Shown here piece by piece: positions 36,311 through 44,200 of a stretch of 64,000 nt of DNA. Made by a program: the position numbers and the translations under genes. Every line of letters begins with the position of its first letter. Position 1 is the stretch's first letter. The notes under the pieces are model-generated. The model was not told the origin of the DNA. It made no database searches and worked only from the letters and a program-made list of their open reading frames with translations. Origin of the DNA: Albibacterium sp035514885 (GTDB lineage: Bacteria > Bacteroidota > Bacteroidia > Sphingobacteriales > Sphingobacteriaceae); NCBI RefSeq assembly GCF_035514885.1, contig NZ_DATJCH010000021.1:24884-88883 (forward strand). The letters run 5' to 3'.

Positions 36311-37008
36311 ATGCCCTTATTTTTAATCCTCAAAGCACATTTAATATTCCACTGCAAATTCATGGCGCATAAAATAGCTTTGATTGGACTTTTAGATAAA
36401 GAATATTGAAGAAAACGCCTCTCGGTACCCAATTCAATATTTTCTTCAAAACCCTTTCTTATCGGTTCTTTAACCGATATACTTCAGAAAGATTTACTAA
36501 GCAGGATTTAGAGTTCCTGCCTTTTTCTACAACTATATTTTTTATAGCCAAAGCACACTTACACACCCTGCACTTTTTCTGGCGTTGTAAAAGAGCTTTT
36601 GGCTATTTATGAAACAGAAATTTGAAAATGTACCTCCGATCTATTTTCTAATCACCTCCATTTTTCAAACTTCTCTTTTAGGCTTCTACAGCCTAGCATT
36701 ATGCAATAAAAATTAGAATAGAATATTTCCACAATCAACCGGTAAAAAGGCAGCCAATGTACGGCGGTCACCCCTCGCTCATATCCAGCCAAAAGACTAC
36801 GGCATAAGCGGTTTCCTCCCTGAAGGTGCCCTCCAATTATTCCGTTTCCTTTTGGCTTTTCAATTTGACCGCCTTAATAGTCTGCTTTCTTTTTTCCGGT
36901 TTTTCTTTTGGAAAAAATTATGCGAAGCGAGGCGAGCTACAACAAAAGCAAGTAGGAAAATAGAAAAGCGAACGTAACAAAATGTAAAACTTTTAAAAAA
37001 GGAACGAC
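36311..37008. other. Gene-free ICE tract rich in inverted repeats
   Basis: About 700 bases with no convincing gene. Inverted repeats include TTGAAGAAAA/TTTTCTTCAA (around 36405 and 36445), a TATCGGTT-CTTT-AACCGATA hairpin near 36460, a GCAGGA/TCCTGC hairpin ending in CTTTTT near 36500, ATAGCCAAA/TTTGGCTAT (around 36545 and 36605), and the nested structure at 36763-36873. A 35-codon ORF (36609-36716) exists but has no family features. The tract may hold an origin, a regulatory RNA or recombination-factor sites. Confidence 0.55.
36763..36873. repeat. Nested inverted repeat, ~111 bp
   Basis: Three helices are stacked in order: GGCGGTCA (36763-36770) with TGACCGCC (36866-36873); AGCCAAAAG (36787-36795) with CTTTTGGCT (36849-36857); ACGG (36799-36802) with CCGT (36842-36845). 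The nesting is consistent with one long hairpin in RNA or single-stranded DNA. Confidence 0.65.
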
Positions 37009-37386
37009 ATGAACATCATTGGACGATTGACAAGGGATGCGGAAGTACGCACAACGTCACAGGAAAAACAAGTAGTAAACTTTTCGATAGCAACCAACGA
37101 CAGCTACCGTAACAAACAGGGCGAACGCATAGAGCAAACTACCTATTTCGATTGCTCATACTGGATAAGCCCGAATGTAGCGAAGATACTCACGAAAGGC
37201 ACATTGGTAGAGCTGACAGGCAGGGTAAGTGCTAGGGCGTGGACAGGTAATGACGGAGAAGCACACGCAGGATTGAATTTCCATACCTCAAACATCAAAC
37301 TGCACGGAGGGGGCAAGAAATCAGAAACCGCACAAACTACCGCAGGAACAAGCAACAACAAATCAGAGGACGATCTCCCATTTTAA
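37009..37386 (+). CDS. ssb: Single-stranded DNA-binding protein (ICE-encoded)
   Basis: 125 aa. OB fold with the usual start IIGRLTRDAEVRTT and NFSIATNDSYRNKQGE, a short Ser/Thr/Asn-rich linker and the acidic-hydrophobic tip DDLPF that recruits replication proteins. It probably protects single-stranded ICE DNA during conjugative transfer or replication. First gene of the rightward ICE block. Confidence 0.93.
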   Translation: MNIIGRLTRDAEVRTTSQEKQVVNFSIATNDSYRNKQGERIEQTTYFDCSYWISPNVAKILTKGTLVELTGRVSARAWTGNDGEAHAGLNFHTSNIKLHGGGKKSETAQTTAGTSNNKSEDDLPF

Positions 37387-37421
37387 CAACGAATATTTCA
37401 AACATTTAAAATCATTTTATC

Positions 37422-38495
37422 ATGGCACATAATATCAATTTCAACGAGAGAACAGGGCGTTATTCATTCTTTAGCGTACAACAAAAAGCGTGGCACGGTT
37501 TAGGGCAAATCGTGGAGCAATACCCTACAAGCGAGGAAGCTATCAAATATGCAGGGTTAGATTATGAAGTCGTAAAATCTCCATTGTTTACAAAAGGTTC
37601 GGACATTATCGAAACCACCAATGGCATAGAGATAGGCAGTACTGAATTAGAAGTGCCTAATTATTACGCTAACATTCGCACCGATAACAATAAAGTATTG
37701 GGAATAGTCGGCAAGGATTACCACATTGTACAAAACCGTGAAGCCTTTAATTTCTTTGATGCTATTGTAGGCGGTGACGAGGGCGTTCTGTACGAAACCG
37801 CAGGAGCATTAGGCAACGGAGAACGCATTTTCATCACAGCCAAACTGCCCGACTATATCCGTGTGGGTAATGGCGATGATGTTACGGAAAAGTACATTTT
37901 CTTAACCACTTCGCACGATGGTAGCGGAAGTATCACAGCCGCATTTACACCAATCCGTATTGTTTGCCAAAATACCTTAAACGCTTCATTACGAAGTATG
38001 ACCAATGTAGTCCGTATCAAGCACACTTCGGGAGCGAAACAACGTATCGAGAACGCTCATAAGATTATGGGACTTGCGAACACATTGAGCGACCAATTAG
38101 AGGGGATTTTCAACGAATGGGCAAAAGTAAAGGTAACAGACCGTGAAGTTAAAAAGCTAATCCAATTGGCACTTTGCCCGAATAAGGAAACGCTTGACCT
38201 TATCAAAAAAGGTGCAGAAGATGAAATTTCCACCGTGTTCAAAAACACCGTAGAGGATGCCTTTGCATACGCAATGATAAGCGACACCCAACAAATGGAC
38301 ACTACCAAAGGTACATTGTTCGGAGCGTATAATGCGGTTACTGGCTACTATCAGAACGTAAGAAAGTACAAAGATGATGAAGCCAAGTTACAGAGTATTG
38401 TACTGGGTGGAACTGCTCAACTCAAGTCACAGAAAGCATTTGAATTGTGTAATGGCTTTGCATTAGACGGAGCAGAAATCTTTAATCTTAATTAA
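37422..38495 (+). CDS. DUF932 domain protein
   Basis: 357 aa, matching the phage/plasmid-like DUF932 family: AWHGLGQIVEQYPTSEEAIKYAGL near the start, then GKDYHIVQNREAFNFFDAIVG and SSLRSMTNVVRIKHT-type text in the middle (here NASLRSMTNVVRIKHT). Widespread on phages, plasmids and ICEs. Biochemical function not established. It sits 35 bases after ssb and probably shares its transcript. Confidence 0.88.
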   Translation: MAHNINFNERTGRYSFFSVQQKAWHGLGQIVEQYPTSEEAIKYAGLDYEVVKSPLFTKGSDIIETTNGIEIGSTELEVPNYYANIRTDNNKVLGIVGKDYHIVQNREAFNFFDAIVGGDEGVLYETAGALGNGERIFITAKLPDYIRVGNGDDVTEKYIFLTTSHDGSGSITAAFTPIRIVCQNTLNASLRSMTNVVRIKHTSGAKQRIENAHKIMGLANTLSDQLEGIFNEWAKVKVTDREVKKLIQLALCPNKETLDLIKKGAEDEISTVFKNTVEDAFAYAMISDTQQMDTTKGTLFGAYNAVTGYYQNVRKYKDDEAKLQSIVLGGTAQLKSQKAFELCNGFALDGAEIFNLN

Positions 38496-38547
38496 ATAAC
38501 AACAGGCTACCGCTTTCATCGGTGGTAGCCCACTAAAAATATTCATT

Positions 38548-39015
38548 ATGGCAAATTGGTGCAGTAATACAGTTGTATTCGAGGGGAAACCCGAAACAAT
38601 CACAGCAATACAGGAACTTTTTCAATTAATGAAGAAAGAGGAAGAAGAAACAGAAGAAGGACAATTACCCGAATTTATTTCTAAAGACAATGGCGGTTAT
38701 TACTTCAATATCTATTGGAACGAGGGCGATGAAGGACACTTTCAGTATGAAACAAAGTGGTCGCCTAATATAGAAATCATTCAAAAGATAGCGGAACATT
38801 ATGATGTGAATTTCACACACGACTATGAAGAAATAGGCAATCTAGTATATGGCAGAGCAACATTTTATGACAAGGTACTCACAGATATTTATTTGGAAGA
38901 CGAGGATTTTGAGCAATACAATTTCAATGAAGAAACAGATACGTACCATTTCGAGGGGGAAACATTCGATAGCGATTGTGAGATACTAGAAACACTTTTA
39001 GAGCGAAAACTATAA
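38548..39015 (+). CDS. Api92/DUF1281-like protein with ferredoxin-like fold
   Basis: 155 aa. The start MANWCSNTVVFEG and the following KPETITAIQELF are typical of the api92/YubB-like family found on mobile elements. The middle has SKDNGGYYFNIYWNEGDEG and the rest is very acidic. Function unknown. Part of the ssb-DUF932 block. Confidence 0.75.
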   Translation: MANWCSNTVVFEGKPETITAIQELFQLMKKEEEETEEGQLPEFISKDNGGYYFNIYWNEGDEGHFQYETKWSPNIEIIQKIAEHYDVNFTHDYEEIGNLVYGRATFYDKVLTDIYLEDEDFEQYNFNEETDTYHFEGETFDSDCEILETLLERKL

Positions 39016-39020
39016 TTGCT

Positions 39021-39230
39021 ATGAAAATAACAGACTTGAACGGTTGTCTTATTGAGGTAACGAACCTCAAAGAAGCTATTGAAATAGCAAGGCAGTACAA
39101 AGAGTACCGCCACGAGGATAAAAGTTTCTCCGAGTTTGACAAACGGCAAAAAGCCTATTGGGCAGATATGCACGAGAAACTAGAAAAAGCAAAGGAAAAA
39201 ACAACAACAATTAAAATTTCAGAACTATGA
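39021..39230 (+). CDS. Small ICE hypothetical protein
   Basis: 69 aa, no family recognised. Charged and helical, with a FDKRQKAYWADMHEKL segment. It starts 5 bases after the previous stop and overlaps the next start by four bases, which supports it as a real gene in the operon. Confidence 0.65.
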   Translation: MKITDLNGCLIEVTNLKEAIEIARQYKEYRHEDKSFSEFDKRQKAYWADMHEKLEKAKEKTTTIKISEL

Positions 39231-39751
39231 ACGCAAATTTTTTCAATCAGATAGCACAGTTGGACTTTACAGGAATTTTACAACTAAACATAGCCAAAGG
39301 AGCAGAAAGCAACCTAATTGTATCTGTAATACTCAACAACGAGCAATGCGGAGATAACGCCAAAAACCTCATTCCCCCATTGACATTTAACGCCCTACCA
39401 CAGGAGTTTGACGAGGGATTTTTTCAGCAGATAACCACACCTCTACAAAAGGCTTCTGGCTTAATGGTGGATATGGAAGTATTTATGAAGCAATTGGAAG
39501 AAGCTAAAAAACAATCAGCAATGGAGAAAGAAAAAGCAGAGAAAGAGAAAAAAGATAAGGAAGTCAAAGACAAGAAGTATAAAGACGGTATGGCAAAGGC
39601 TGACGAACTGGAGAAAGATGGCAAATTCCGTGATGCGTGGATGAAAGTACCCGATATAACGGAGTTCCCCGAAAAAGCGGACGAAATCCGTAAACGCAAA
39701 ACGGAATTATCGGAGAAGTTTTCAACACCGAGCCTTTTCGGAGCAGAGTAA
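39227..39751 (+). CDS. PRTRC system protein E
   Basis: 174 aa. Starts MNANFFNQIAQLDFTGILQLNI and carries a long Lys/Glu coiled coil (~85-125) before a conserved end. PRTRC (ParB-related, ThiF-related cassette) is a gene set seen on large plasmids and ICEs. The role of E is unknown. Operon: E, C, F, B, ThiF. Confidence 0.8.
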   Translation: MNANFFNQIAQLDFTGILQLNIAKGAESNLIVSVILNNEQCGDNAKNLIPPLTFNALPQEFDEGFFQQITTPLQKASGLMVDMEVFMKQLEEAKKQSAMEKEKAEKEKKDKEVKDKKYKDGMAKADELEKDGKFRDAWMKVPDITEFPEKADEIRKRKTELSEKFSTPSLFGAE

Positions 39752-39782
39752 ACCAATTGTTTAACACTTAAAACGAATATTT

Positions 39783-40001
39783 ATGTTATTAGCAACGCAA
39801 TTAGAGAGGGTATTTATACTCAACGATAAAGGACAACAAATTAAACTGACCGACCCCGAACCAAAATGGAGCGTGGAAGCCGTAATGAATTTCTATGCAA
39901 ATTCTTATCCGATATTGACCACTGCCAAAGTATCTGCCCCTGTTATCCGTGACGATACAGTACAGTACCGATTTGAGAGTGTAATGGGAACGAAAGGTTA
40001 A
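39783..40001 (+). CDS. PRTRC system protein C
   Basis: 72 aa, the normal size of the PRTRC C protein. It has the start LERVFILNDKGQQIKLTDP and the middle AVMNFYANSYPILTTA typical of the family. Likely a small beta-rich protein of unknown function. Confidence 0.85.
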   Translation: MLLATQLERVFILNDKGQQIKLTDPEPKWSVEAVMNFYANSYPILTTAKVSAPVIRDDTVQYRFESVMGTKG

Positions 40002-40018
40002 ACCAAAAATCAAAAAAA

Positions 40019-41173
40019 ATGAATTATGCAACGCAATATCATATCGGGCATCATCAAAGCCCCACAGCAACCCAAACAGCGGACTTTGCACAAACAGTTG
40101 GGCGAGTTCGCAGATTGGATGCAAAGACCAAAGAACGCAGACGAAATAAGAAAAGACAAACTGAAATCGGTACCCATAGCGATGCTACCAATGGTTTTCT
40201 AAAATGCTCATTTCTGCCTAAACTGCAAGAAGCACAAACCGTACAGGCTTGTGGAAAACCTGAAAAGACGGAAAGGGATTTTTATCAGTCCCTTTCCAAA
40301 TTGGCAGGGCATTACGGCATACAACCTATGCAGTCCAGGCAATACGGCTATCCCTACAATATCGCTTTAGCTTTGGATGCCACAGAGGAACATTTAAGAA
40401 AGAAGTTTCGTGATTGGGAAGAACTCCGTTTGATACAGGATAGCAAAAAAACGTATTTCGTAAGTGAAGAACGGTACAGTACAGGTGCAACCTTGTATTA
40501 CATTCCCGTAGTGCCATTGTACCGACTATCCAAGCATCCCAATCGCAAGCAAGCCGTACAGCTATTGCAATCCGTGTGTGCGTACCTATACCACATTGTA
40601 GATGTTCCTTATTATCGGCAGGAAAACAGTTACTTGTATTGGATGTATGAAATGGTAACAGACTGGATTGTAAGCGATGACGAGAATGACGACACCACAA
40701 CGTATTTAAGCGAGATTAGGCAATCAGAACAGATAGGCGAACGTATGGAGCAGAAAATTTACAACAAGCACAATTTGAGCCGATTTGCCCTCCGTTTAAA
40801 CTCCTTTAAAATCAAAGATAGCTTTGACCAAGATTGCTACAAACTGGCAAGTGAAGCCTTTGCCTTGTATGAACAATACCCGAATGCTACCATAAACCGT
40901 AATGCCCTGCCAAGCGGAGAAGCAAGCGAAGAAGATATGGAAAATAGTATAGGTATGGAAAAGTACGTTTCGTTCTGTGCCGATGCAAAAGGTATTTTGT
41001 TTCAAACACTTTTTGAGAGCGTGAACACCGAGTTGCAGGAATACGGACAAATGGAAGAACCTACCATTGTGAAAAGGTTTGATGGTAGTGATATTACTGC
41101 CAATACCCTTGAATTTGAAAACCGTGTTTTTGCCTTAATTGAGGAATTGATATACATACTGAATAACTTTTAG
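40019..41173 (+). CDS. PRTRC system protein F-like, uncertain N-terminus
   Basis: 384 aa in the longest frame. From about residue 80 the protein is convincing (ERDFYQSLSKLAGHYGIQ, YGYPYNIALALDATEEHL) and its place in the cassette between C and B is where protein F is found. Residues 1-60 are rich in His, Thr and Arg and look like a shifted frame. The same bases in another frame (40026-40202) encode a more protein-like 58-aa peptide. Either a separate small gene lies there and F starts later at a non-ATG codon, or a frameshift joins them. Confidence 0.7.
   Translation: MNYATQYHIGHHQSPTATQTADFAQTVGRVRRLDAKTKERRRNKKRQTEIGTHSDATNGFLKCSFLPKLQEAQTVQACGKPEKTERDFYQSLSKLAGHYGIQPMQSRQYGYPYNIALALDATEEHLRKKFRDWEELRLIQDSKKTYFVSEERYSTGATLYYIPVVPLYRLSKHPNRKQAVQLLQSVCAYLYHIVDVPYYRQENSYLYWMYEMVTDWIVSDDENDDTTTYLSEIRQSEQIGERMEQKIYNKHNLSRFALRLNSFKIKDSFDQDCYKLASEAFALYEQYPNATINRNALPSGEASEEDMENSIGMEKYVSFCADAKGILFQTLFESVNTELQEYGQMEEPTIVKRFDGSDITANTLEFENRVFALIEELIYILNNF
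40026..40202 (+). CDS. Small overlapping ORF in the PRTRC cassette
   Basis: 58 aa, frame different from the 40019 ORF. It begins MQRNIISGIIKAPQQPKQ and includes GEFADWMQRPKNADEIRKD, a composition more natural than that of the overlapping frame. It ends at TAA 40200-40202. No family recognised. It could be a distinct PRTRC-linked gene. Confidence 0.45.
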   Translation: MQRNIISGIIKAPQQPKQRTLHKQLGEFADWMQRPKNADEIRKDKLKSVPIAMLPMVF

Positions 41174-41183
41174 ACACTGCAAA

Positions 41184-41897
41184 ATGAAAGATATAACACA
41201 AAACTTTGGAACGCTTTACCACCCTTTATCGGCTTTAGTTTTTTACCAAACCAAAGGAAGTAATAGAACCACCTATGTAGAGCATTTTGATATGGATAGG
41301 AACGGTAATCCAATCAACGCCCATCCTTTGACAGAAAGAGAAGCAAAAGTATTGGCAAAAGCACTCAATACCAAAAAGGAAAAGAGCAAGGCATTTTTAA
41401 AATCTAACGGCATTCTACCTACCAACGTCCTGCACATTAATCCGAGTGAAAACGGTACGGTACTTTGGTACACCAAAGCACGAAAAACCAAAATGTACTT
41501 TACGGAAAGTCTTGAAATACCAAACGGTACGGCGGAAGTACCTGCAATGCTTTGGTATGCAAGCAAGCAGAGCCTTCTTGTTTTTGCTCTTGATAAAGAC
41601 CGCAGACCTACCGAGAAATCCGCATTGTTTCACGCTCCGTTTTTCAACGTGTACGAGGATGGACACGTATGTATGGGAAATGTAGATGTGAACATCAAAA
41701 ATTCGGCTTCGGTGGAAGAATTTATACAGGCGTGGCAAAGCTATTTTTTCAATAGCTATTTCAGCCACTTGGTAAACGAACACAACCCCATAAAAGGGAA
41801 TTGTGTAAGCCTTTGGAAAGACCTTATCAGCACAGACAAAGCCTTTCCTAAAGATGTATTGAAAAAGACAAACAAGACCATAAAAACGATATTGTAA
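41184..41897 (+). CDS. PRTRC system protein B
   Basis: 237 aa. Typical text: YVEHFDMDRNGNPINAHPLT, PEVPAMLWYASKQSLLVFAL-type (here AEVPAMLWYASKQSLLVFAL) and APFFNVYEDGHVCMGNV. The protein ends with CVSLWKDLI. Function unknown. Overlaps the ThiF start by one base, so translation is coupled. Confidence 0.85.
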   Translation: MKDITQNFGTLYHPLSALVFYQTKGSNRTTYVEHFDMDRNGNPINAHPLTEREAKVLAKALNTKKEKSKAFLKSNGILPTNVLHINPSENGTVLWYTKARKTKMYFTESLEIPNGTAEVPAMLWYASKQSLLVFALDKDRRPTEKSALFHAPFFNVYEDGHVCMGNVDVNIKNSASVEEFIQAWQSYFFNSYFSHLVNEHNPIKGNCVSLWKDLISTDKAFPKDVLKKTNKTIKTIL

Positions 41898-42703
41898 TGA
41901 GCAAAGAAATTTTAAAAGTCCATTTTACGGACAGCGATTTGATAAACCCTACCAACCCGATAACGGTAAACGTAATCGGGGCAGGTGGCACAGGCTCAAA
42001 AGTAATGACTGCTTTGCTTGAAATGAACCGTAGCCTAATCGAGTTAGGACACGCAGGGTTGTTTATTCGTCTTTGGGATAATGATATAATTACCCAAGCC
42101 AATTTAGGAAGACAGCGTTTTGCAGAAAGTGAGGTCGGTTTGTACAAGTCCGTTGCTATCATTAACCGTATAAATCGCTTCTCAGGTACGAACTGGAAAG
42201 CTGAAGCAAGGAAATTTGAAAAAGGCAATAACAACAGGTTGCCCGAAAATGCAGGAGCAAGTATTTATATTTCCTGTGTGGATAGCGTAAAAGCAAGATT
42301 TGAAATTGCGGATATATTAAGTGAATTGAGCAACGGAAGAACCTATTCCAACCGCCCACGTTATTGGTTAGACTTTGGCAACAGTCAACATACAGGGCAA
42401 GTTTTATTATCTACCATAGGAAAAATTCGCCAACCCAATTCAGAGAAATATGAAACAGTGGCGAGCCTCCCAATGGTTACGGATGAATTTGGCGAACTGC
42501 TTAAACAGTCCGAAGTGGATGACGATACACCGAGCTGTTCCCTTGCCGAAGCGTTGGAAAAACAGGACTTGTTTATCAATTCCTCATTGGTGCAGATGGG
42601 TTGTTCACTGTTATGGGGTATGTTTAGAAATGGTTTGACACCATACAGGGGATTTTTTCACAACCTGAAAGATTTCCGAACCCATCCTATAAAAGTCGCC
42701 TGA
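41897..42703 (+). CDS. PRTRC system ThiF family protein
   Basis: 268 aa. The E1-like Rossmann nucleotide site is VIGAGGTGSKVMTAL (~26-40), followed by RLWDNDIITQANLGRQRF (acidic and Arg residues of the adenylation site) and SCVDSVKARF. ThiF proteins adenylate the C-terminus of a small protein. A JAB peptidase (PRTRC A) often goes with it, but none is in this block, so the partner is unknown. Confidence 0.88.
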   Translation: MSKEILKVHFTDSDLINPTNPITVNVIGAGGTGSKVMTALLEMNRSLIELGHAGLFIRLWDNDIITQANLGRQRFAESEVGLYKSVAIINRINRFSGTNWKAEARKFEKGNNNRLPENAGASIYISCVDSVKARFEIADILSELSNGRTYSNRPRYWLDFGNSQHTGQVLLSTIGKIRQPNSEKYETVASLPMVTDEFGELLKQSEVDDDTPSCSLAEALEKQDLFINSSLVQMGCSLLWGMFRNGLTPYRGFFHNLKDFRTHPIKVA

Positions 42704-42718
42704 TTGGAAAAACGGGCG

Positions 42719-42760
42719 GCAAAAAGACACCCCTCCCGATGGTCGGGACAGTCTTTTTGC
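42719..42760 (+). terminator. Terminator of the PRTRC operon
   Basis: GCAAAAAGAC (42719-42728) pairs with GTCTTTTTGC (42751-42760). Inside it CCCGA (42735-42739) pairs with TCGGG (42743-42747). It follows the ThiF stop by 16 bases. Confidence 0.8.
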
Positions 42761-42770
42761 ATAAATCGGT

Positions 42771-42838
42771 GCAACCTCTTTGGTAAAGTGGGATACCTAC
42801 CCACCATTCATTCCGGCACATTTTACCAAACAGGTTGC
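42771..42838. repeat. Imperfect 17-bp inverted repeat with inner hairpin
   Basis: GCAACCTCTTTGGTAAA (42771-42787) pairs with 42822-42838 with one C-C mismatch. Within it GTGGG (42788-42792) pairs with CCCAC (42800-42804). A smaller hairpin AGGGATA/TATCCCT (42850-42856 with 42862-42868) follows. Confidence 0.7.
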
Positions 42839-43021
42839 GACATTATTTGAGGGATATTCATTATCCCTTTCGTTGTTATAGGAAACTTCTTTTCTTACCA
42901 TAAAGCGACCAAAGAAAAGCAAAAGAACGCCGCTTAGCTAGATTGGCTTTTAATATTTTAGTATGTTTGTTATTTGAAATTTACAAGCATTTTAGTAATA
43001 GAATGTAAATAAAGAAGCTAT

Positions 43022-44200
43022 ATGATTAAAATATCAATACCTAAAAATATCACTCCTCGAAAAATGGAGATTTTATATAGGAGATATATAGATAATGAAG
43101 TCGGGGGTATTATAAACCTTAAAATTCCAGGGGCATTAAACAAATATACGTTTGGATTATTGGGAGATTTGCTGAAGTTTATTATCACATTAAATAATAA
43201 ATCAAATATTCAAACATTAGAACTTGATATAGATCATGAAAACTTAAACAGTTTTTATGATCAAGAGTACGCTTACCCTGTAATCTCATTACTATGGAAT
43301 ACAACAAATTTCATTGATAAAAACAATGTCAATATTAAGGATAGTTTAAGAGAACTGCAAAACGATTTTTTCATAAAAATGAATTCGTTAGATAGAATAA
43401 AGGGTAATAAATATATTCTGACGAATACGGATCATCTTTCAAAAAATAAAGGTTTAATCAGGTTACTTGAAAGTCCTGATGGATTTAACGATGACGAAGA
43501 CCAAATCAAATACAGCGTAAAGAAAATTTTCAACGACTATGTTTTGACCTTTAATAAAAACAACAAAATAGAACTTGCGAATCTTATTGAAGATATTGGT
43601 GCAATAGTTTACGAGTTAACAAAAAACACTTACGAATGGGGAAAGACCGACCAAAATTTAATCGACATTCCTGCCAGTGTACGTGGAGTTTACTTTCGGT
43701 TTCATATAAACAATAGTAATAAAATACTTGAGGAGTTTGAAGAAACACCTATTCAATCCTTTTTTCAACATCCATTCATCTTGGAAAATTGCGTTAACGA
43801 ACACAATCAAATTTATTATTTAGAAATTTTAGTTTTTGATTCAGGAGTAGGATTTATTGATAAGTTTACTAACAAAGAAACATTAACGGATTTAGAAGTT
43901 ATTAAGAAATGTCTTGTGAAGAATCAGACATCTTCAACCTCTAACCTAAAGTCAAAGAAAGGAATAGGATTAGATCGTATATTAAACATATTAAATAAAA
44001 AAGGTTTTGTAAAAATTTCAACCGATAAGTATTGTGTTTACAGAGATTTAATAAAAGACAATTACAGACCTATTGACATCGAAAAATTAAACGATCTAAA
44101 ACTTGAGGACTGGAATAATGATGGTTTTAAAACGGACAATATCATTAAATCGCAAGGTTCTTATATCAGTATTCTATATCCATTCAAAAGCATTCGATAA
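43022..44200 (+). CDS. GHKL-type ATPase, first gene of an unrecognised two-gene module
   Basis: 392 aa, not named in any family I know. Residues ~185-330 have the GHKL (HSP90/histidine-kinase-like) ATP site. N-box is ELTKNTYEWG (Glu198, Asn202). G1 box is VFDSGVGF (Asp273). G2 box is KSKKGIGLDRIL (~310-321). No phospho-acceptor His domain or receiver is present, so it is not a classical kinase. Residues 1-180 are of unknown fold, mostly helical, with some beta resembling a STAS-like start. The next gene starts within its stop codon (one-base overlap). AT-rich compared with the PRTRC genes. Confidence 0.75.
   Translation: MIKISIPKNITPRKMEILYRRYIDNEVGGIINLKIPGALNKYTFGLLGDLLKFIITLNNKSNIQTLELDIDHENLNSFYDQEYAYPVISLLWNTTNFIDKNNVNIKDSLRELQNDFFIKMNSLDRIKGNKYILTNTDHLSKNKGLIRLLESPDGFNDDEDQIKYSVKKIFNDYVLTFNKNNKIELANLIEDIGAIVYELTKNTYEWGKTDQNLIDIPASVRGVYFRFHINNSNKILEEFEETPIQSFFQHPFILENCVNEHNQIYYLEILVFDSGVGFIDKFTNKETLTDLEVIKKCLVKNQTSSTSNLKSKKGIGLDRILNILNKKGFVKISTDKYCVYRDLIKDNYRPIDIEKLNDLKLEDWNNDGFKTDNIIKSQGSYISILYPFKSIR

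Larger units (their letters stand above)
42704..43021. other. Gene-free stretch with three strong hairpins
   Basis: Between the ThiF gene and the GHKL ATPase gene. Hairpins lie at 42719-42760, 42771-42838 and 42849-42869, as listed separately. A TATGTTTG box at 42962-42969 could be the -7 element for the following pair, with no good -33. No protein gene seen. Confidence 0.6.

Noticed and set aside
36406..36612. 68-aa ORF on the plus strand in the hairpin tract
   Set aside because: Composition is Phe/Tyr/His rich and it crosses several inverted repeats; no family features.
39424..39756. 110-aa minus-strand ORF with Ser/Phe repeats
   Set aside because: Reverse image of the Lys/Glu coiled coil of PRTRC E.
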